The notes: generated by a model from the letters alone, not told the origin. A stretch of 36,574 nt of DNA from Candidatus Gallipaludibacter merdavium (GCA_017694875.1 JADIMG010000106.1:1-36574), one strand, 5' to 3'. Shown: positions 26,027 through 35,276, counted from the stretch's first letter. A program made the numbers and translations.

Positions 26027-27259
26027 TTAGTGAAAAAATATGTATGCAATGATGATTGCGGCGACAATGCCTACCAAGTCGGCAATTAATCCACAGGTAA
26101 GGGCATAACGTGTTTTTTTTATTCCCACTGAGCCGAAATAGACAGCCAGGATGTAGAAGGTTGTGTCGGTTGAGCCTTGTATGGTGGAGGCCAATCTTCC
26201 TACAAAGGAGTCTGCTCCATATTGCTGCATAGCATCGACCATGAGTCCTCGGGCACCACTTCCGCTTAAGGGTTTCATAATGGCAGTGGGTAATGCACCG
26301 ACAAAATCTGTGTTGATTCCTATCCAGGCAAAGAAATGTGCCATTCCATCAATAAGGAAATCCATTGCTCCAGAAGCTCGAAAAACGCCGACTGCAACTA
26401 ATATGGCTATCAGATAGGGAATGACATCTACAGCTACTTTAAATCCATCTTTTGCACCGTCAATAAATGCTTCATAGACATTTATTTTTTTGAATGCCGC
26501 TGTGAGGACGAAAGCAACAATAATTCCCAACAGGATGAACGAGGAAATCAATGTGGAGTAAGTGGTGAGCTGTTCTTGTGATAAGTGGCGTATTCCGACA
26601 AATAATCCTGCGATAAGAATGCACATGGTACCTAATACGCCAATGATGACCTTATTAAATAGGTTGATGCGTTGGTATATTGACACGGCAATCAATCCGG
26701 CCAACGAAGAAAGAAATGTGGCAATAAGAATTGGCAGGAAAATGTCGGCAGGATTGGCGGCTCCCATTTGTGCACGATAGACCATTACTCCTATGGGTAT
26801 GATGGTAAGTCCGGACGTGTTGAGTACGAGAAACATAATCATGGGATTGGAAGCCTCGTCTTTCTTTGGGTTGATAGCCTGTAGCTCCTTCATGGCTTTT
26901 AGCCCAAGGGGAGTAGCGGCATTGTCAAGGCCAAGCATGTTGGCGGCAATGTTCATGAAAATGCTGCCAGCTGCCGGATGGTTTTTAGGAATATCCGGGA
27001 AGATCTTGGAAAAGAATGGAGCTACAATTTTTGAGAATGCCTGTATGGCTCCTCCTTTTTCTCCAATTTTCATAATTCCTAGCCATAGGGCGAGCACGCC
27101 GGTCAGGCCAAGTGATATGGTAAAACCGCTTTTGGCAGAATCGAATGTGGCGTTCATCATGTCGGGCAATACGGATGTGTCCCCGAAGGCTACAAGGCGT
27201 ATGCATCCAACAAGGAATGCAATGACAAGAAATCCAATCCAGATATAGTTTAAAACCAT
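26027..27259 (-). CDS. Fused spore maturation-like membrane protein (SpmA-SpmB, nucleoside-recognition/Gate domains)
   Basis: 410-residue polytopic membrane protein. The first half (to about 190) matches SpmA, with MNIAANMLGLDNAATPLGLKAM and LNTSGLTIIPIGVM. The second half (about 230-410) matches SpmB, with DGAKDGFKVAVDVIPYLIAIL, ALPTAIMKPLSGSGARGLM and GSTDTTFYILAVYFGSVGIKK. In Bacillus these are two genes involved in spore core dehydration; fused forms are common in non-sporing Bacteroidetes and their role there is unknown, possibly solute transport. A TACATTTG box (complement of 27297-27304) 38 bases upstream is the probable -7 element. It heads a transcript with ybeY. Confidence 0.88.
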   Translation of the reverse strand: MVLNYIWIGFLVIAFLVGCIRLVAFGDTSVLPDMMNATFDSAKSGFTISLGLTGVLALWLGIMKIGEKGGAIQAFSKIVAPFFSKIFPDIPKNHPAAGSIFMNIAANMLGLDNAATPLGLKAMKELQAINPKKDEASNPMIMFLVLNTSGLTIIPIGVMVYRAQMGAANPADIFLPILIATFLSSLAGLIAVSIYQRINLFNKVIIGVLGTMCILIAGLFVGIRHLSQEQLTTYSTLISSFILLGIIVAFVLTAAFKKINVYEAFIDGAKDGFKVAVDVIPYLIAILVAVGVFRASGAMDFLIDGMAHFFAWIGINTDFVGALPTAIMKPLSGSGARGLMVDAMQQYGADSFVGRLASTIQGSTDTTFYILAVYFGSVGIKKTRYALTCGLIADLVGIVAAIIIAYIFFH

Positions 27260-27649
27260 GTGCTAGTGGTGTTAGAGTGATTGTTAGTTTCGTGTGCAAA
27301 TGTACAAAAAAAGGATGTTTTTTTCTTGTATATATGATGTGGAAGACAAATATATTATGTAGATATGGCGGATACATTGTTGGAAAGGCTATAATCGGTT
27401 TGCCTTTTGGATTTGTTGTAATTCTTTGCGAATATATTATGTATGGTTGGTAGAGTAATATAATCTGAATTGCGAGCGTTTTCAGTCTTGTATCAATTTG
27501 TTTGTTGGTGAAAAACTGAATATTATGGTATTGTTAGTAGCGCGGGATGATGAAAAAACTTGATTTTGGGAGTATTTTTTCATTGTTTTTTTTGTGTAAA
27601 TAAGGATTGTTTGTTTACTTTGCGAACGAATTAATCATGAAAGTCTATT
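27260..27649. other. AT-rich divergent intergenic region
   Basis: 390 bases between the divergent SpmA-SpmB fusion and methyltransferase genes. It contains the two promoters described here and nothing else that I can support: no credible gene, hairpin or long repeat. Confidence 0.6.
27591..27622 (+). promoter_or_regulatory. Promoter of the methyltransferase-adenosyltransferase pair
   Basis: TTTG at 27591-27594, a 20-nt spacer, then TTACTTTG at 27615-27622 (one mismatch from TAnnTTTG), 27 bases before the start codon. Confidence 0.6.
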
Positions 27650-28426
27650 ATGGGAAATTTACGTAAAGCCTGGATGTGTGCGCGTTATTTTATGAGCGCG
27701 CGTAATATGCGTGGTTTTGGAATACATTCTCCCTACCTATATGAATTTGTTCAGCAAGTAATTTGCAATAGACATCCTTACTATTGTTTCGCTCGTTTGG
27801 AAGCTATGCGACGAATGCTTTTGCATGATGATAGTGTGGTTTATGTGAAAGATTATGGGACGGGTGTGTCGGGTGAGCGTAAGGTTTCATCGATAGCCCG
27901 TCGTTCGTTGGCAAGTCCTCGTTATGCACAGATGTTATTTAGAATGGCCGTATATACGAAGTCGAAGCGGATATTGGAGCTAGGGACTTCTTTAGGCCTA
28001 ACAGCTTGTTATTTGGCCTCGAGCGGCAATGTGCATTGTACGACGGTAGAGGGTAGCGAGAAACTGGTAGAGATAGCTAAAAAAATAGCCCGAAAATTCC
28101 ATCTCAATAATATCCGCTTTTTGTGTGGAAATTTGGATGAGCTGTTGGATAGCGCTTTGCGGACTTATGGACCGTTTGATATGGTATATTTTGACGCAAA
28201 CCATACGGAAGAGGCTACTTTGCGTTATTTTGAGATGGCTTTGCAGGCCAGGACAGAAGAGAGTATATTTGTGTTTGATGATATCCGTGCTTCTGAGGGA
28301 ATGAGTAGGGCTTGGAATGTGATCAGGCATCATAAGGATGTTACTGCCAGTGTGGATGTTTATCGTTTGGGAGTAGTGTTTTTCAGTTCTCGCTTTAAGC
28401 AGAAAACATATTATGTGAAACGTTAA
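27650..28426 (+). CDS. Class I SAM-dependent methyltransferase, O-methyltransferase-like
   Basis: 258-residue soluble protein with a Rossmann methyltransferase core from about residue 90. Motif I is ILELGTSLGLTACYL (108-122), the acidic strand-2 end is VEGSE (133-137), and DMVYFDANH (177-185) is the strand-4 motif; FVFDDIR follows. The basic N-terminal 90 residues (RNMRGFGIHSPYLYEFVQQVI) are found in Bacteroidetes relatives and are not a known domain to me. The substrate is unknown. It is 13 bases upstream of the cobalamin adenosyltransferase gene. An earlier ATG at 27637 is in another frame and stops after nine codons. Confidence 0.82.
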   Translation: MGNLRKAWMCARYFMSARNMRGFGIHSPYLYEFVQQVICNRHPYYCFARLEAMRRMLLHDDSVVYVKDYGTGVSGERKVSSIARRSLASPRYAQMLFRMAVYTKSKRILELGTSLGLTACYLASSGNVHCTTVEGSEKLVEIAKKIARKFHLNNIRFLCGNLDELLDSALRTYGPFDMVYFDANHTEEATLRYFEMALQARTEESIFVFDDIRASEGMSRAWNVIRHHKDVTASVDVYRLGVVFFSSRFKQKTYYVKR

Positions 28427-28439
28427 AGGATTGTTGGCT

Positions 28440-28970
28440 ATGAAAATATATACCAAAACGGGTGACGATGGAACCACCGGCTTGATTGGAAATGTACGGG
28501 TGATGAAGAATAATCCTCGGATTGAAGCATACGGGACTAGTGATGAGCTTAATTCGTGGGTGGGATTGCTAAGTTGCCGTGTGACATCAGACAAGGATAG
28601 GGAAGTGTTACAGAATATACAGCGCCAACTGTTTGCTTTAGGGGCTGATTTGGCAACGGCTCCTCAAAAGAATATGGGTAAAACAAGAATTACGCAGGAT
28701 ATGACTTTGTGGCTTGAGATGCAGATTGATACTTATGAAGCGGAGTTGCCGTCCATGAAAGGTTTTATATTGCCTGGAGGAAATGAAGTGGCAGCAATAT
28801 GTCATTTATGTCGGACAACGGCCCGTCGTATGGAGCGGAGAATATATGATTTGCATGAACAAGAATCGGTGTCTAATGATATTCTTCAATATGTTAATAG
28901 ATTGTCGGATTTCTTTTTCGTTTTGGCGAGAAAAGCGGCAAATAGAGACGGGCAAGAAATTTTTTTGTGA
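28440..28970 (+). CDS. Cob(I)alamin adenosyltransferase, PduO type
   Basis: 176-residue enzyme that transfers the adenosyl group of ATP to cob(I)alamin, giving coenzyme B12 for mutases. Family motifs are complete: TKTGDDGTTGL (5-15), FILPGG (109-114), RTTARRMER (125-133, ATP/corrinoid-binding arginines) and YVNRLSD (151-157). I use the ATG at 28440 because it gives the standard MKIYTKTGD N-terminus; a TTG three codons earlier adds nothing conserved. Likely cotranscribed with the methyltransferase gene. Confidence 0.95.
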   Translation: MKIYTKTGDDGTTGLIGNVRVMKNNPRIEAYGTSDELNSWVGLLSCRVTSDKDREVLQNIQRQLFALGADLATAPQKNMGKTRITQDMTLWLEMQIDTYEAELPSMKGFILPGGNEVAAICHLCRTTARRMERRIYDLHEQESVSNDILQYVNRLSDFFFVLARKAANRDGQEIFL

Positions 28971-28987
28971 TAAAGTCGACAAAATCA

Positions 28988-29017
28988 TTGTATGAATAAA
29001 ATATTTTTCTACTTTTG
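28988..29017 (+). promoter_or_regulatory. Promoter of the DUF2795-porP transcript
   Basis: TTG at 28988-28990, a 19-nt spacer, then TACTTTTG at 29010-29017, a full consensus match 52 bases before the DUF2795 start. Confidence 0.75.
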
Positions 29018-29069
29018 CGAAAATATTTTGGGAATGAACTTTGAAGTGTAATTAAACCGTAGATTAACT

Positions 29070-29291
29070 ATGTATTGGACCTTAGAATTGGCCTCTAAAA
29101 TAGAGGATGCTCCGTGGCCGGCAACGAAAGATGAATTGATTGATTATGCAATGCGCTCTGGTGCACCAATGGAAGTGATTGAGAACCTTCAAGAGATAGA
29201 AGATGAAGGCGAAACGTATGAGTCGATAGAGGATATATGGCCGGATTATCCAAGTAAAGAAGATTTCTTCTTTAATGAGGAGGAATATTAG
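29070..29291 (+). CDS. Small acidic DUF2795 family protein
   Basis: 73-residue strongly acidic protein matching the DUF2795-type proteins of Bacteroidetes: an N-terminal MYWTLELASKIEDAPWPATKDELIDYAMRSG split over a helix-turn region (read as two motifs, LELASKIEDAPWPATK and DELIDYA), then EVIENLQEIEDEG and an Asp/Glu/Phe-rich tail. No membrane segment or signal. Function unknown. It stands 37 bases before porP under its own promoter, so it leads the transcript that runs into the type IX genes. Confidence 0.8.
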   Translation: MYWTLELASKIEDAPWPATKDELIDYAMRSGAPMEVIENLQEIEDEGETYESIEDIWPDYPSKEDFFFNEEEY

Positions 29292-29328
29292 TACAGCGGA
29301 TGACGTTGTCAGTTCAAGTTAATGATAA

Positions 29329-30282
29329 ATGAAGAATAGATGTGTTGGGCTATTGTTGTTAAGTTTGCTGAGCTTTGTGGCTTATGCTCAATTTGATGTA
29401 CAGCCTGCACATTATATGTTTTTTCAGTCGAGCTACAATCCTGCGGCGGCAGGAGCGGAGGGTTTGTTTAAGGTGGCCGGTTTGCATAGGATGCAGTATG
29501 CCGGAATGCCAAAAATGCCTCAGACAACCTTGTTTCATGTTGAATCTCCTTTCCCAATTAAGAAGACCCAGCATGGTGCAGCGATACATTTTATGAATGA
29601 ATCGATAGGTTTGTTAAACAACAAAACAGTTGATTTTCAGTATGCCTATCGACATAAATTAGGTAAGGGATACTTGAGTGCAGGCATTGGTTTAGGCTTT
29701 GTGAGTTTAGGATTCCAAGGCGACAGCGTGATAACAGAGATTGAATCGGATTATCACGATATAACTGGAGATACTCATATTCCGACCACCGAGGAAGAAG
29801 CGATGAATTTTGATATGGGATTGGGTGTGTATTATAATGCGGAAGATTGGTATGCCGGCGTGTCATTCAAACATCTTAATTATCCTGTAATTCGTTGGAC
29901 GGATTATTCAATTTTTACGGTGCGGGGTACGATGTATATGGTGGGTGGCTACGATTGGAAGCTGAAGAACAATAAGTTCCGTGTTAAGCCCAGTGCCTTG
30001 ATTCAAACAGACTTTTCTTCTTGGAGCGTAGCATTGACGGGCATAGTGGAGTATAATCAGCGTTTCCGAGGTGGTTTGACATGGCGTTTGCAAGATGCAG
30101 TTGGCATATTGCTGGGGATGGATATAATAAGTGGTTTGACGTGTGGATACACTTATGAGTTGCCTACAACACGTTTATTGTCGTATGGCGTTTGGGGTTC
30201 TCATGAGATTTTTCTGTCGTACAGTTTTGATATTTTGCGCCAGAAAAAAACGAGCAAATATAAAAGTATTCGCATATTATAA
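29329..30282 (+). CDS. PorP/SprF family type IX secretion outer-membrane protein
   Basis: 317-residue beta-barrel protein with a signal peptide cleaved after AYA (about residue 20). PorP/SprF hallmarks appear directly after it: HYMFFQSSYNPAAAGAEG, then FHVESPFPIKKTQHGAAIHFMNESIGLLNN. Repeated amphipathic strands end in a C-terminal aromatic strand. Members work with the GldK-N complex, often tying adhesins or the export machine to the outer membrane. Location immediately before gldK supports PorP, but several paralogues usually exist per genome, so the exact name is not certain. Confidence 0.92.
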   Translation: MKNRCVGLLLLSLLSFVAYAQFDVQPAHYMFFQSSYNPAAAGAEGLFKVAGLHRMQYAGMPKMPQTTLFHVESPFPIKKTQHGAAIHFMNESIGLLNNKTVDFQYAYRHKLGKGYLSAGIGLGFVSLGFQGDSVITEIESDYHDITGDTHIPTTEEEAMNFDMGLGVYYNAEDWYAGVSFKHLNYPVIRWTDYSIFTVRGTMYMVGGYDWKLKNNKFRVKPSALIQTDFSSWSVALTGIVEYNQRFRGGLTWRLQDAVGILLGMDIISGLTCGYTYELPTTRLLSYGVWGSHEIFLSYSFDILRQKKTSKYKSIRIL

Positions 30283-30322
30283 CACAATAAGTAGTGCAGG
30301 AGATGCGTTGTTTATGTAGGGC

Positions 30323-30330
30323 TACTTTTG
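30323..30330 (+). promoter_or_regulatory. Possible -7 element before gldK
   Basis: TACTTTTG in the 97-base gap between porP and gldK. No TTG at the proper distance, so a separate gldK promoter is only possible. Confidence 0.35.
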
Positions 30331-30379
30331 AAAGTAAGTTAAGAGAAAAACGAAAAACGAAAATAAACCATTAAAATAT

Positions 30380-31750
30380 ATGAGCATGAAGAAGTTTCTG
30401 CCGATAGTTCTGGTTGCAGTTTTGTTTGCAGCTTGTAATAAGCCCGCAGGAGAATTGGTTGGAATAGGGTCGCACGCTAATTTCAGTGAGGCGAATCCTT
30501 ATGGTATGGTATATGTGAAGCAAGGTGCCTTTATGATGGGTGCAGATGCTCAACCGACAATTTTTTCTGTGAGTGACCGTTCCATAACCGTAAGTGTAGA
30601 TGCTTTTTGGATGGACGAGACAGAGATCACCAATGATGAGTATAAGCAGTTTGTCTTTTGGGTGCGTGACTCCATTGCCCGTACTTTGCTAATCGAGGCT
30701 GGTTATGACGAGTATGGTATTTTTACCGATGATTATTATTATGAGGAAGAAGGCGAAGAAACGCAAATTCCGTTGAACTGGAAGCGCCCGGTACCATGGA
30801 ATTCGAAGGATTATGATATAATGGATGTTCTCAGCCAGATGAATTATGAAGGTGAGAATATCATTAATCCAGCTTTGTTGCGTTATCGTTATGAATGGAT
30901 TAACTATGACCAGGCTGCTATGTTAGCCAATAAGTTGGATATTACTACCGGTAAATATCCTCCCAATGCGCGTGTTCGTGTTGATAGCTGTTGGATAGAC
31001 GAGGATGGAACCATCTGTGATACTACTATTGTGCGTAAATTGACGCGCAGACGTGACTTTATATCCAATCGTATAGTAGGTATTTATCCGGATACGATGA
31101 TGTGGGTTCGTGACTTCCAATATGCCTACAATGAACCTATGTTAAAGATGTATTTTGCACACCCAGGTTATGCGCAGTATCCGGTTGTTGGTGTGACATG
31201 GGAACAAGCTTATGCATTTTGTCATTGGCGTACACATTTCTATAACAATGCACATAAGGTCGCTGCACAAGATTATCGCTTGCCGACAGAGGCAGAATGG
31301 GAATATGCAGCTCGTGGTGGTAGAAAAATGGCTTTATATCCTTGGGGTGGTAATTACGTACGTGATAATGAGGGTTGTTTCTTGGCCAATTTCAAACCGC
31401 TTCGCGGACGTTATACGGATGATACTGGCGCCACAACAATGAAGGTCGGTTCATTCAGCCCGAATGATTTCGGCCTCTTTGATATGGCAGGAAATGTGTC
31501 CGAATGGACCTCTTCAGCCTATGACGCTTCTTCCAATTCATGGATAAATGATATGAACCCATCTTCACAGTTTGATGCGAAGAAACGTGACCCGTCCATT
31601 TTGAAAAGAAAAGTTATCAAGGGCGGCTCGTGGAAGGATGTTGCTTATTATTTGCAATGCGGAACACGTACGTATGAATATCAGTATGAAAGCCGTCCAT
31701 ACATAGGTTTCCGTTGTGTGCGTTCGTATATAGGAGAAAGAACAAAATAA
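30380..31750 (+). CDS. gldK: Type IX secretion/gliding lipoprotein GldK (PorK)
   Basis: 456-residue outer-membrane lipoprotein that forms the periplasmic ring with GldN. The lipobox is LFAAC, Cys19 (Met3 is an alternative start). The body is a formylglycine-generating-enzyme-like (SUMF1) fold: MVYVKQGAFMMGAD, DAFWMDETEITNDEYKQF, YRLPTEAEWEYAARGG, GNVSEWTSSAYD, and KGGSWKDVAYYLQCG with GFRCVRSY at the end. It serves a structural rather than catalytic role in this family. First of gldKLMN, all in one direction with gaps of 18-65 bases. Confidence 0.96.
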   Translation: MSMKKFLPIVLVAVLFAACNKPAGELVGIGSHANFSEANPYGMVYVKQGAFMMGADAQPTIFSVSDRSITVSVDAFWMDETEITNDEYKQFVFWVRDSIARTLLIEAGYDEYGIFTDDYYYEEEGEETQIPLNWKRPVPWNSKDYDIMDVLSQMNYEGENIINPALLRYRYEWINYDQAAMLANKLDITTGKYPPNARVRVDSCWIDEDGTICDTTIVRKLTRRRDFISNRIVGIYPDTMMWVRDFQYAYNEPMLKMYFAHPGYAQYPVVGVTWEQAYAFCHWRTHFYNNAHKVAAQDYRLPTEAEWEYAARGGRKMALYPWGGNYVRDNEGCFLANFKPLRGRYTDDTGATTMKVGSFSPNDFGLFDMAGNVSEWTSSAYDASSNSWINDMNPSSQFDAKKRDPSILKRKVIKGGSWKDVAYYLQCGTRTYEYQYESRPYIGFRCVRSYIGERTK

Positions 31751-31815
31751 GCTACCGAATCTAATACATAAAAAAACATTTTGTTTTAAACTAAAATCGT
31801 TAATTGTTTATTGTT

Positions 31816-32742
31816 ATGGCTGAAAAGAAAAGTTTTAAATTTGACGAATGGTGGGAAAGTCCCAAAACCAAACGCGTTGTAGGTGCTATTTATAGTTTGG
31901 GCGCTTCTGTGGTTATCATTGGTGCTATGTTTAAAATCTTACACTTACCCGGTGCTGGTATTACATTGGGTATAGGTATGGTTACGGAGGCATTTTTGTT
32001 TGCGATAGGTGTTTTTGATAAGCCTCATACAGAATATCATTGGCAAAATATATTTCCTGCTTTGCTCGAGAAAGAAGCTCAGCCATTAAATATAAGTGGT
32101 GGTGTGATAACTGGTGGCGCATCAGGAAGTACTGGTGGTGCATCAGGAAGTAATGGCGGTGTTTCTGGTGGTGTTGTTCCTAGTGGAATTCCGGGATTAA
32201 GTAATGATGAGATGCAACGGTTGACTGATGGAATCAAAAATTTATCGGAAACTGCTACACAATTGGCTTCCTTGTCAAGTGTAGTTGGTTCTACCGAAAA
32301 ATTGGCTTCTACATTGGATGCCGCTTCTGAAGCAGCTTCAAGTTTTGTTGAATCTCAGTCTACGTTGAATGTAGCAACGAAAGGTTTGGAAGCTTCTTAC
32401 CAATCAATCACATCAGATATGGATAGTGTAGTGAAGCAAACGAAGAATTATGGTGAGAAAATGGAATCAATCAATTCACATTTGGCTTCTATTAATTCTG
32501 TATATGAACTTCAATTGAGAAATATTCAGGCACAATCTGAAAGTTTCGGTGAACAAAGTGAAAAGGTTGGCTTGATTTCCAATCATTTGGCTAACATTTG
32601 TGGTGAAGTAGGAAAGATTCAATCAGCAGTTACTGTTGCAGCTGATGAATCTGAAAAATATAAGGCAGGTGCCGTAAAACTTTCTCAACAGGTTGCTGAG
32701 TTGAATAAGGTTTATGGTAATATGTTGAATGCTCTTGGTTAA
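31816..32742 (+). CDS. gldL: Type IX secretion motor protein GldL (PorL)
   Basis: 308-residue inner-membrane motor subunit. The ATG at 31816 gives MAEKKSFKFDEWW; a TTG 4 codons earlier is less likely. Two membrane helices (about 22-44 and 48-66) carry Tyr26, Lys40 (MFKILH) and Glu58 (VTEAF), equivalent to Tyr13, Lys27 and Glu49 of Flavobacterium johnsoniae GldL, residues implicated in proton-driven rotation. A Gly/Ser linker (94-125) built of TGGASGS repeats precedes a long coiled-coil cytoplasmic domain. It pairs with GldM, encoded 18 bases downstream. Confidence 0.95.
   Translation: MAEKKSFKFDEWWESPKTKRVVGAIYSLGASVVIIGAMFKILHLPGAGITLGIGMVTEAFLFAIGVFDKPHTEYHWQNIFPALLEKEAQPLNISGGVITGGASGSTGGASGSNGGVSGGVVPSGIPGLSNDEMQRLTDGIKNLSETATQLASLSSVVGSTEKLASTLDAASEAASSFVESQSTLNVATKGLEASYQSITSDMDSVVKQTKNYGEKMESINSHLASINSVYELQLRNIQAQSESFGEQSEKVGLISNHLANICGEVGKIQSAVTVAADESEKYKAGAVKLSQQVAELNKVYGNMLNALG
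32110..32172 (+). repeat. 21-bp tandem repeat in gldL
   Basis: Three in-frame 21-bp units at 32110, 32131 and 32152. The first two differ at one base and the third is diverged. They encode TGGASGS, TGGASGS and NGGVSGG in the GldL linker. Confidence 0.8.
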
Positions 32743-32760
32743 TTAATTAGGAATTAGACA

Positions 32761-34305
32761 ATGAGTGGAGCAAAGAATTGTCCGGAAACCCCGAGACAAA
32801 GAATGATAGGTATGATGTATCTGGTACTAACTGCCATGTTGGCATTGAACGTATCAGCTGACATCTTGAACGGCTTTTCGATGGTTGATAAGAGTCTTAG
32901 GACGACTATCAAGGCATCTGATGTCCGTAGTAGTGCGTTATATGATGACTTTCAGTATCTGTATAGTCAGAATCCTGTTAAAGTTAAGGAATGGTTGGAT
33001 AAGGCCAATATGGTTAAGGTAAAATCAGATAGTTTGTATAATTACATTCAGAACTTTAAATATGAGATGGTTAGATTGTCTGATGGAGACAAGACTGATC
33101 CCAATTTAGAGGTAATACAAGGTGCATCTGATACAAACGCTCCTGGACTTTATGGCTTGCAAAGAGGAAATGCAGGAAAGTTAAAGGCGGCCATTTCTGA
33201 ATATCGTGAGTTTATGATGGATGTTGTTTCCGCAGATACGGCAAAGAAGGAAATGTATAATCTTATTTTTGCTACAGACGAGGGAAAAACAACATCTGGA
33301 GAGACTATTTCCTGGGAGAACAGTATATTTGAGTCAATGCCATTGTCGGCTGTTGTTGCCATTTTGACAAAGTTTCAGAGTGACATACGTTCAGCCGAAG
33401 CTGAGACTGTAATGTATTTGAAAGCACAGACGGACGCAATGGACTTCCGTGTTAATAAGATTGAGGCTTTGGTACTTCCAACTTCGAATTACGTAATTAG
33501 AGGTGATAAGTATTCTGCTCAAATTGTTTTGTCGGCCGTAGACTCTACCAAGATACCTGAGGTATTTGTGAATGGTAATAAATTGGATTCAACCGTATAT
33601 TCACTTACATGTAATTCAGTGGGAACTTTTACCTATTCAGGAGCTTTGAGAATGATGGGAAATGATGGTATACCACGTGAGTATCCGTTTGAGAGCGAAT
33701 ATATCGTGGGTGAACCTTCTGTGACGATTTCCAACGTTGATATGAATGTTGTTTACCGTGGAATTGATAATAATTTCAGTATTTCAGTTCCAGGTGTGGC
33801 TTCTGAAAACGTTACAGTTCGTGCCGATGGTGCAGACGTTGTTAAAAAAGGTGCTGGTTACATTATCCGTCCGAAACGTGATGGTTCTATTAAGATTCAT
33901 GTATTTGCAAAGATGAATGGAAAGGATGTGGCGATGGGATCTACCGAATATCGTGTGAAGTATTTGCCTGATCCGAAAGCATTCTTGCAGTATGTTGATC
34001 AAAACGGTATGCCGAGAACTATCCAGGACGGCCGTTTAGGAAGACGTTTCCTGAAAGACGGTAAAACAACTCTTATTGCCAGCTATGGTGAGGATGAGTT
34101 ATTGAAAGCCAACTTCAAGATTACTTCATTCTCTATGGTGACTGTAATGGGTTCTGCAGACTCAAATGGTCCAAAACTCTCCCCGGCTCAGCTTGCTCAG
34201 TTAGACCGTCTGGAAGGTGGTGATTTTGTAACCTTCAAAAACATTAGAGCTGTAGGGCCTGATGGTAAGACAAGAAATTTAGGTTTGATTCAGGTTCAGC
34301 TTTAA
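32761..34305 (+). CDS. gldM: Type IX secretion motor protein GldM (PorM)
   Basis: 514-residue protein with one N-terminal membrane helix (about 15-36, MIGMMYLVLTAMLALNVSADI) and a long periplasmic region of stacked domains that reaches the GldK/N ring. The start SGAKNCPETPRQRMIGMMYL is the family signature. Helical D1 runs to about residue 215, followed by beta-rich D2-D4 domains. It couples proton flow through GldL to the outer-membrane machine. Confidence 0.96.
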   Translation: MSGAKNCPETPRQRMIGMMYLVLTAMLALNVSADILNGFSMVDKSLRTTIKASDVRSSALYDDFQYLYSQNPVKVKEWLDKANMVKVKSDSLYNYIQNFKYEMVRLSDGDKTDPNLEVIQGASDTNAPGLYGLQRGNAGKLKAAISEYREFMMDVVSADTAKKEMYNLIFATDEGKTTSGETISWENSIFESMPLSAVVAILTKFQSDIRSAEAETVMYLKAQTDAMDFRVNKIEALVLPTSNYVIRGDKYSAQIVLSAVDSTKIPEVFVNGNKLDSTVYSLTCNSVGTFTYSGALRMMGNDGIPREYPFESEYIVGEPSVTISNVDMNVVYRGIDNNFSISVPGVASENVTVRADGADVVKKGAGYIIRPKRDGSIKIHVFAKMNGKDVAMGSTEYRVKYLPDPKAFLQYVDQNGMPRTIQDGRLGRRFLKDGKTTLIASYGEDELLKANFKITSFSMVTVMGSADSNGPKLSPAQLAQLDRLEGGDFVTFKNIRAVGPDGKTRNLGLIQVQL

Positions 34306-34337
34306 TAGGAAAAGGGTTTTAAATTTGAATATAATAC

Positions 34338-35276
34338 ATGCATATGAAAAGGTATAGTATCTTTATTTTCATGGTTCTTGGATTGGCTTTTTCAACAGTG
34401 AAAGCTCAAGATCAGTTTCCACGTGCTTTTTTCAATGATAAGGGAGGTGTGAGATTGGAGACCCAAGAATTGGATCAATTGTCTGATACAATCGTTAGAT
34501 TGTTTCACCGTTCTGATGATGTGGTTTGGTCCAGAATCGTATATCGCGTGATAGACATGCGTTATAAACAAAACTTCCAGTTGTATTTTCCCGTTCGTCC
34601 GAATGAGGAATATAGAAGTTTATTCCGTGTAATTTTAGATGCTATATGTGACGGTCTGCCTGTATATAGAAAAAATGCCAGAGAGATTAAGCCTTCATTC
34701 TCTGAAACAATCTGCTGTCAGGAATTGGCAAGGGTTTTTGCCTATGACCCTCAGGACCCGACGGGCTATGTTAACCCTGAGGAGGATTATCTGATTACAT
34801 ATGATACATTGGCGGGGACTTATAGTGTCAATGATTATAGGTATAATGCCTATGTAAAGAATCAGATTAAATTCCTGATTCAGGAAATTGTCTTCTTTGA
34901 TAAGCATATGTCTCGCTTGTTCACAAAGATAATAGCTATTGCACCAATGTATGCGCTGCATCCTGATAATATGGCAACGACCAATTCAATGGATTATTTC
35001 CGTAATTCTGTTTTGTGTTGGATTTCATTCGATGAATTGCGTCCTTATTTGGTAAGGCAATATATGATGCCTTTGAATAATGATACACATCGCGTTACCT
35101 TTGATGAATTCTTTATAAAGAAGAATTATACGTCTTATCTCTTGGGTGACAGCAACGTATTTGGTCGTATGTTGTTGGATGAAAACGCAACGGTTTCGGA
35201 AGAAGATATTAAGCGAGAGCAAGAACGAATTGAAAGAGAATTGTTGGACTTCGAGCAAGATTTGTGGGAGTATTAG
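34338..35276 (+). CDS. gldN: Type IX secretion protein GldN (PorN)
   Basis: 312-residue periplasmic protein with a signal peptide (cut after VKA, before QDQFPRAFF). Family motifs VWSRIVYRVIDMRYKQNFQLYFP and the repeated DxDxF-like acidic C-terminal tail (DFEQDLWEY) are present. It binds GldK to form the ring. Met3 is an equally good start. It ends the type IX transcript; a long hairpin follows. Confidence 0.96.
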   Translation: MHMKRYSIFIFMVLGLAFSTVKAQDQFPRAFFNDKGGVRLETQELDQLSDTIVRLFHRSDDVVWSRIVYRVIDMRYKQNFQLYFPVRPNEEYRSLFRVILDAICDGLPVYRKNAREIKPSFSETICCQELARVFAYDPQDPTGYVNPEEDYLITYDTLAGTYSVNDYRYNAYVKNQIKFLIQEIVFFDKHMSRLFTKIIAIAPMYALHPDNMATTNSMDYFRNSVLCWISFDELRPYLVRQYMMPLNNDTHRVTFDEFFIKKNYTSYLLGDSNVFGRMLLDENATVSEEDIKREQERIERELLDFEQDLWEY

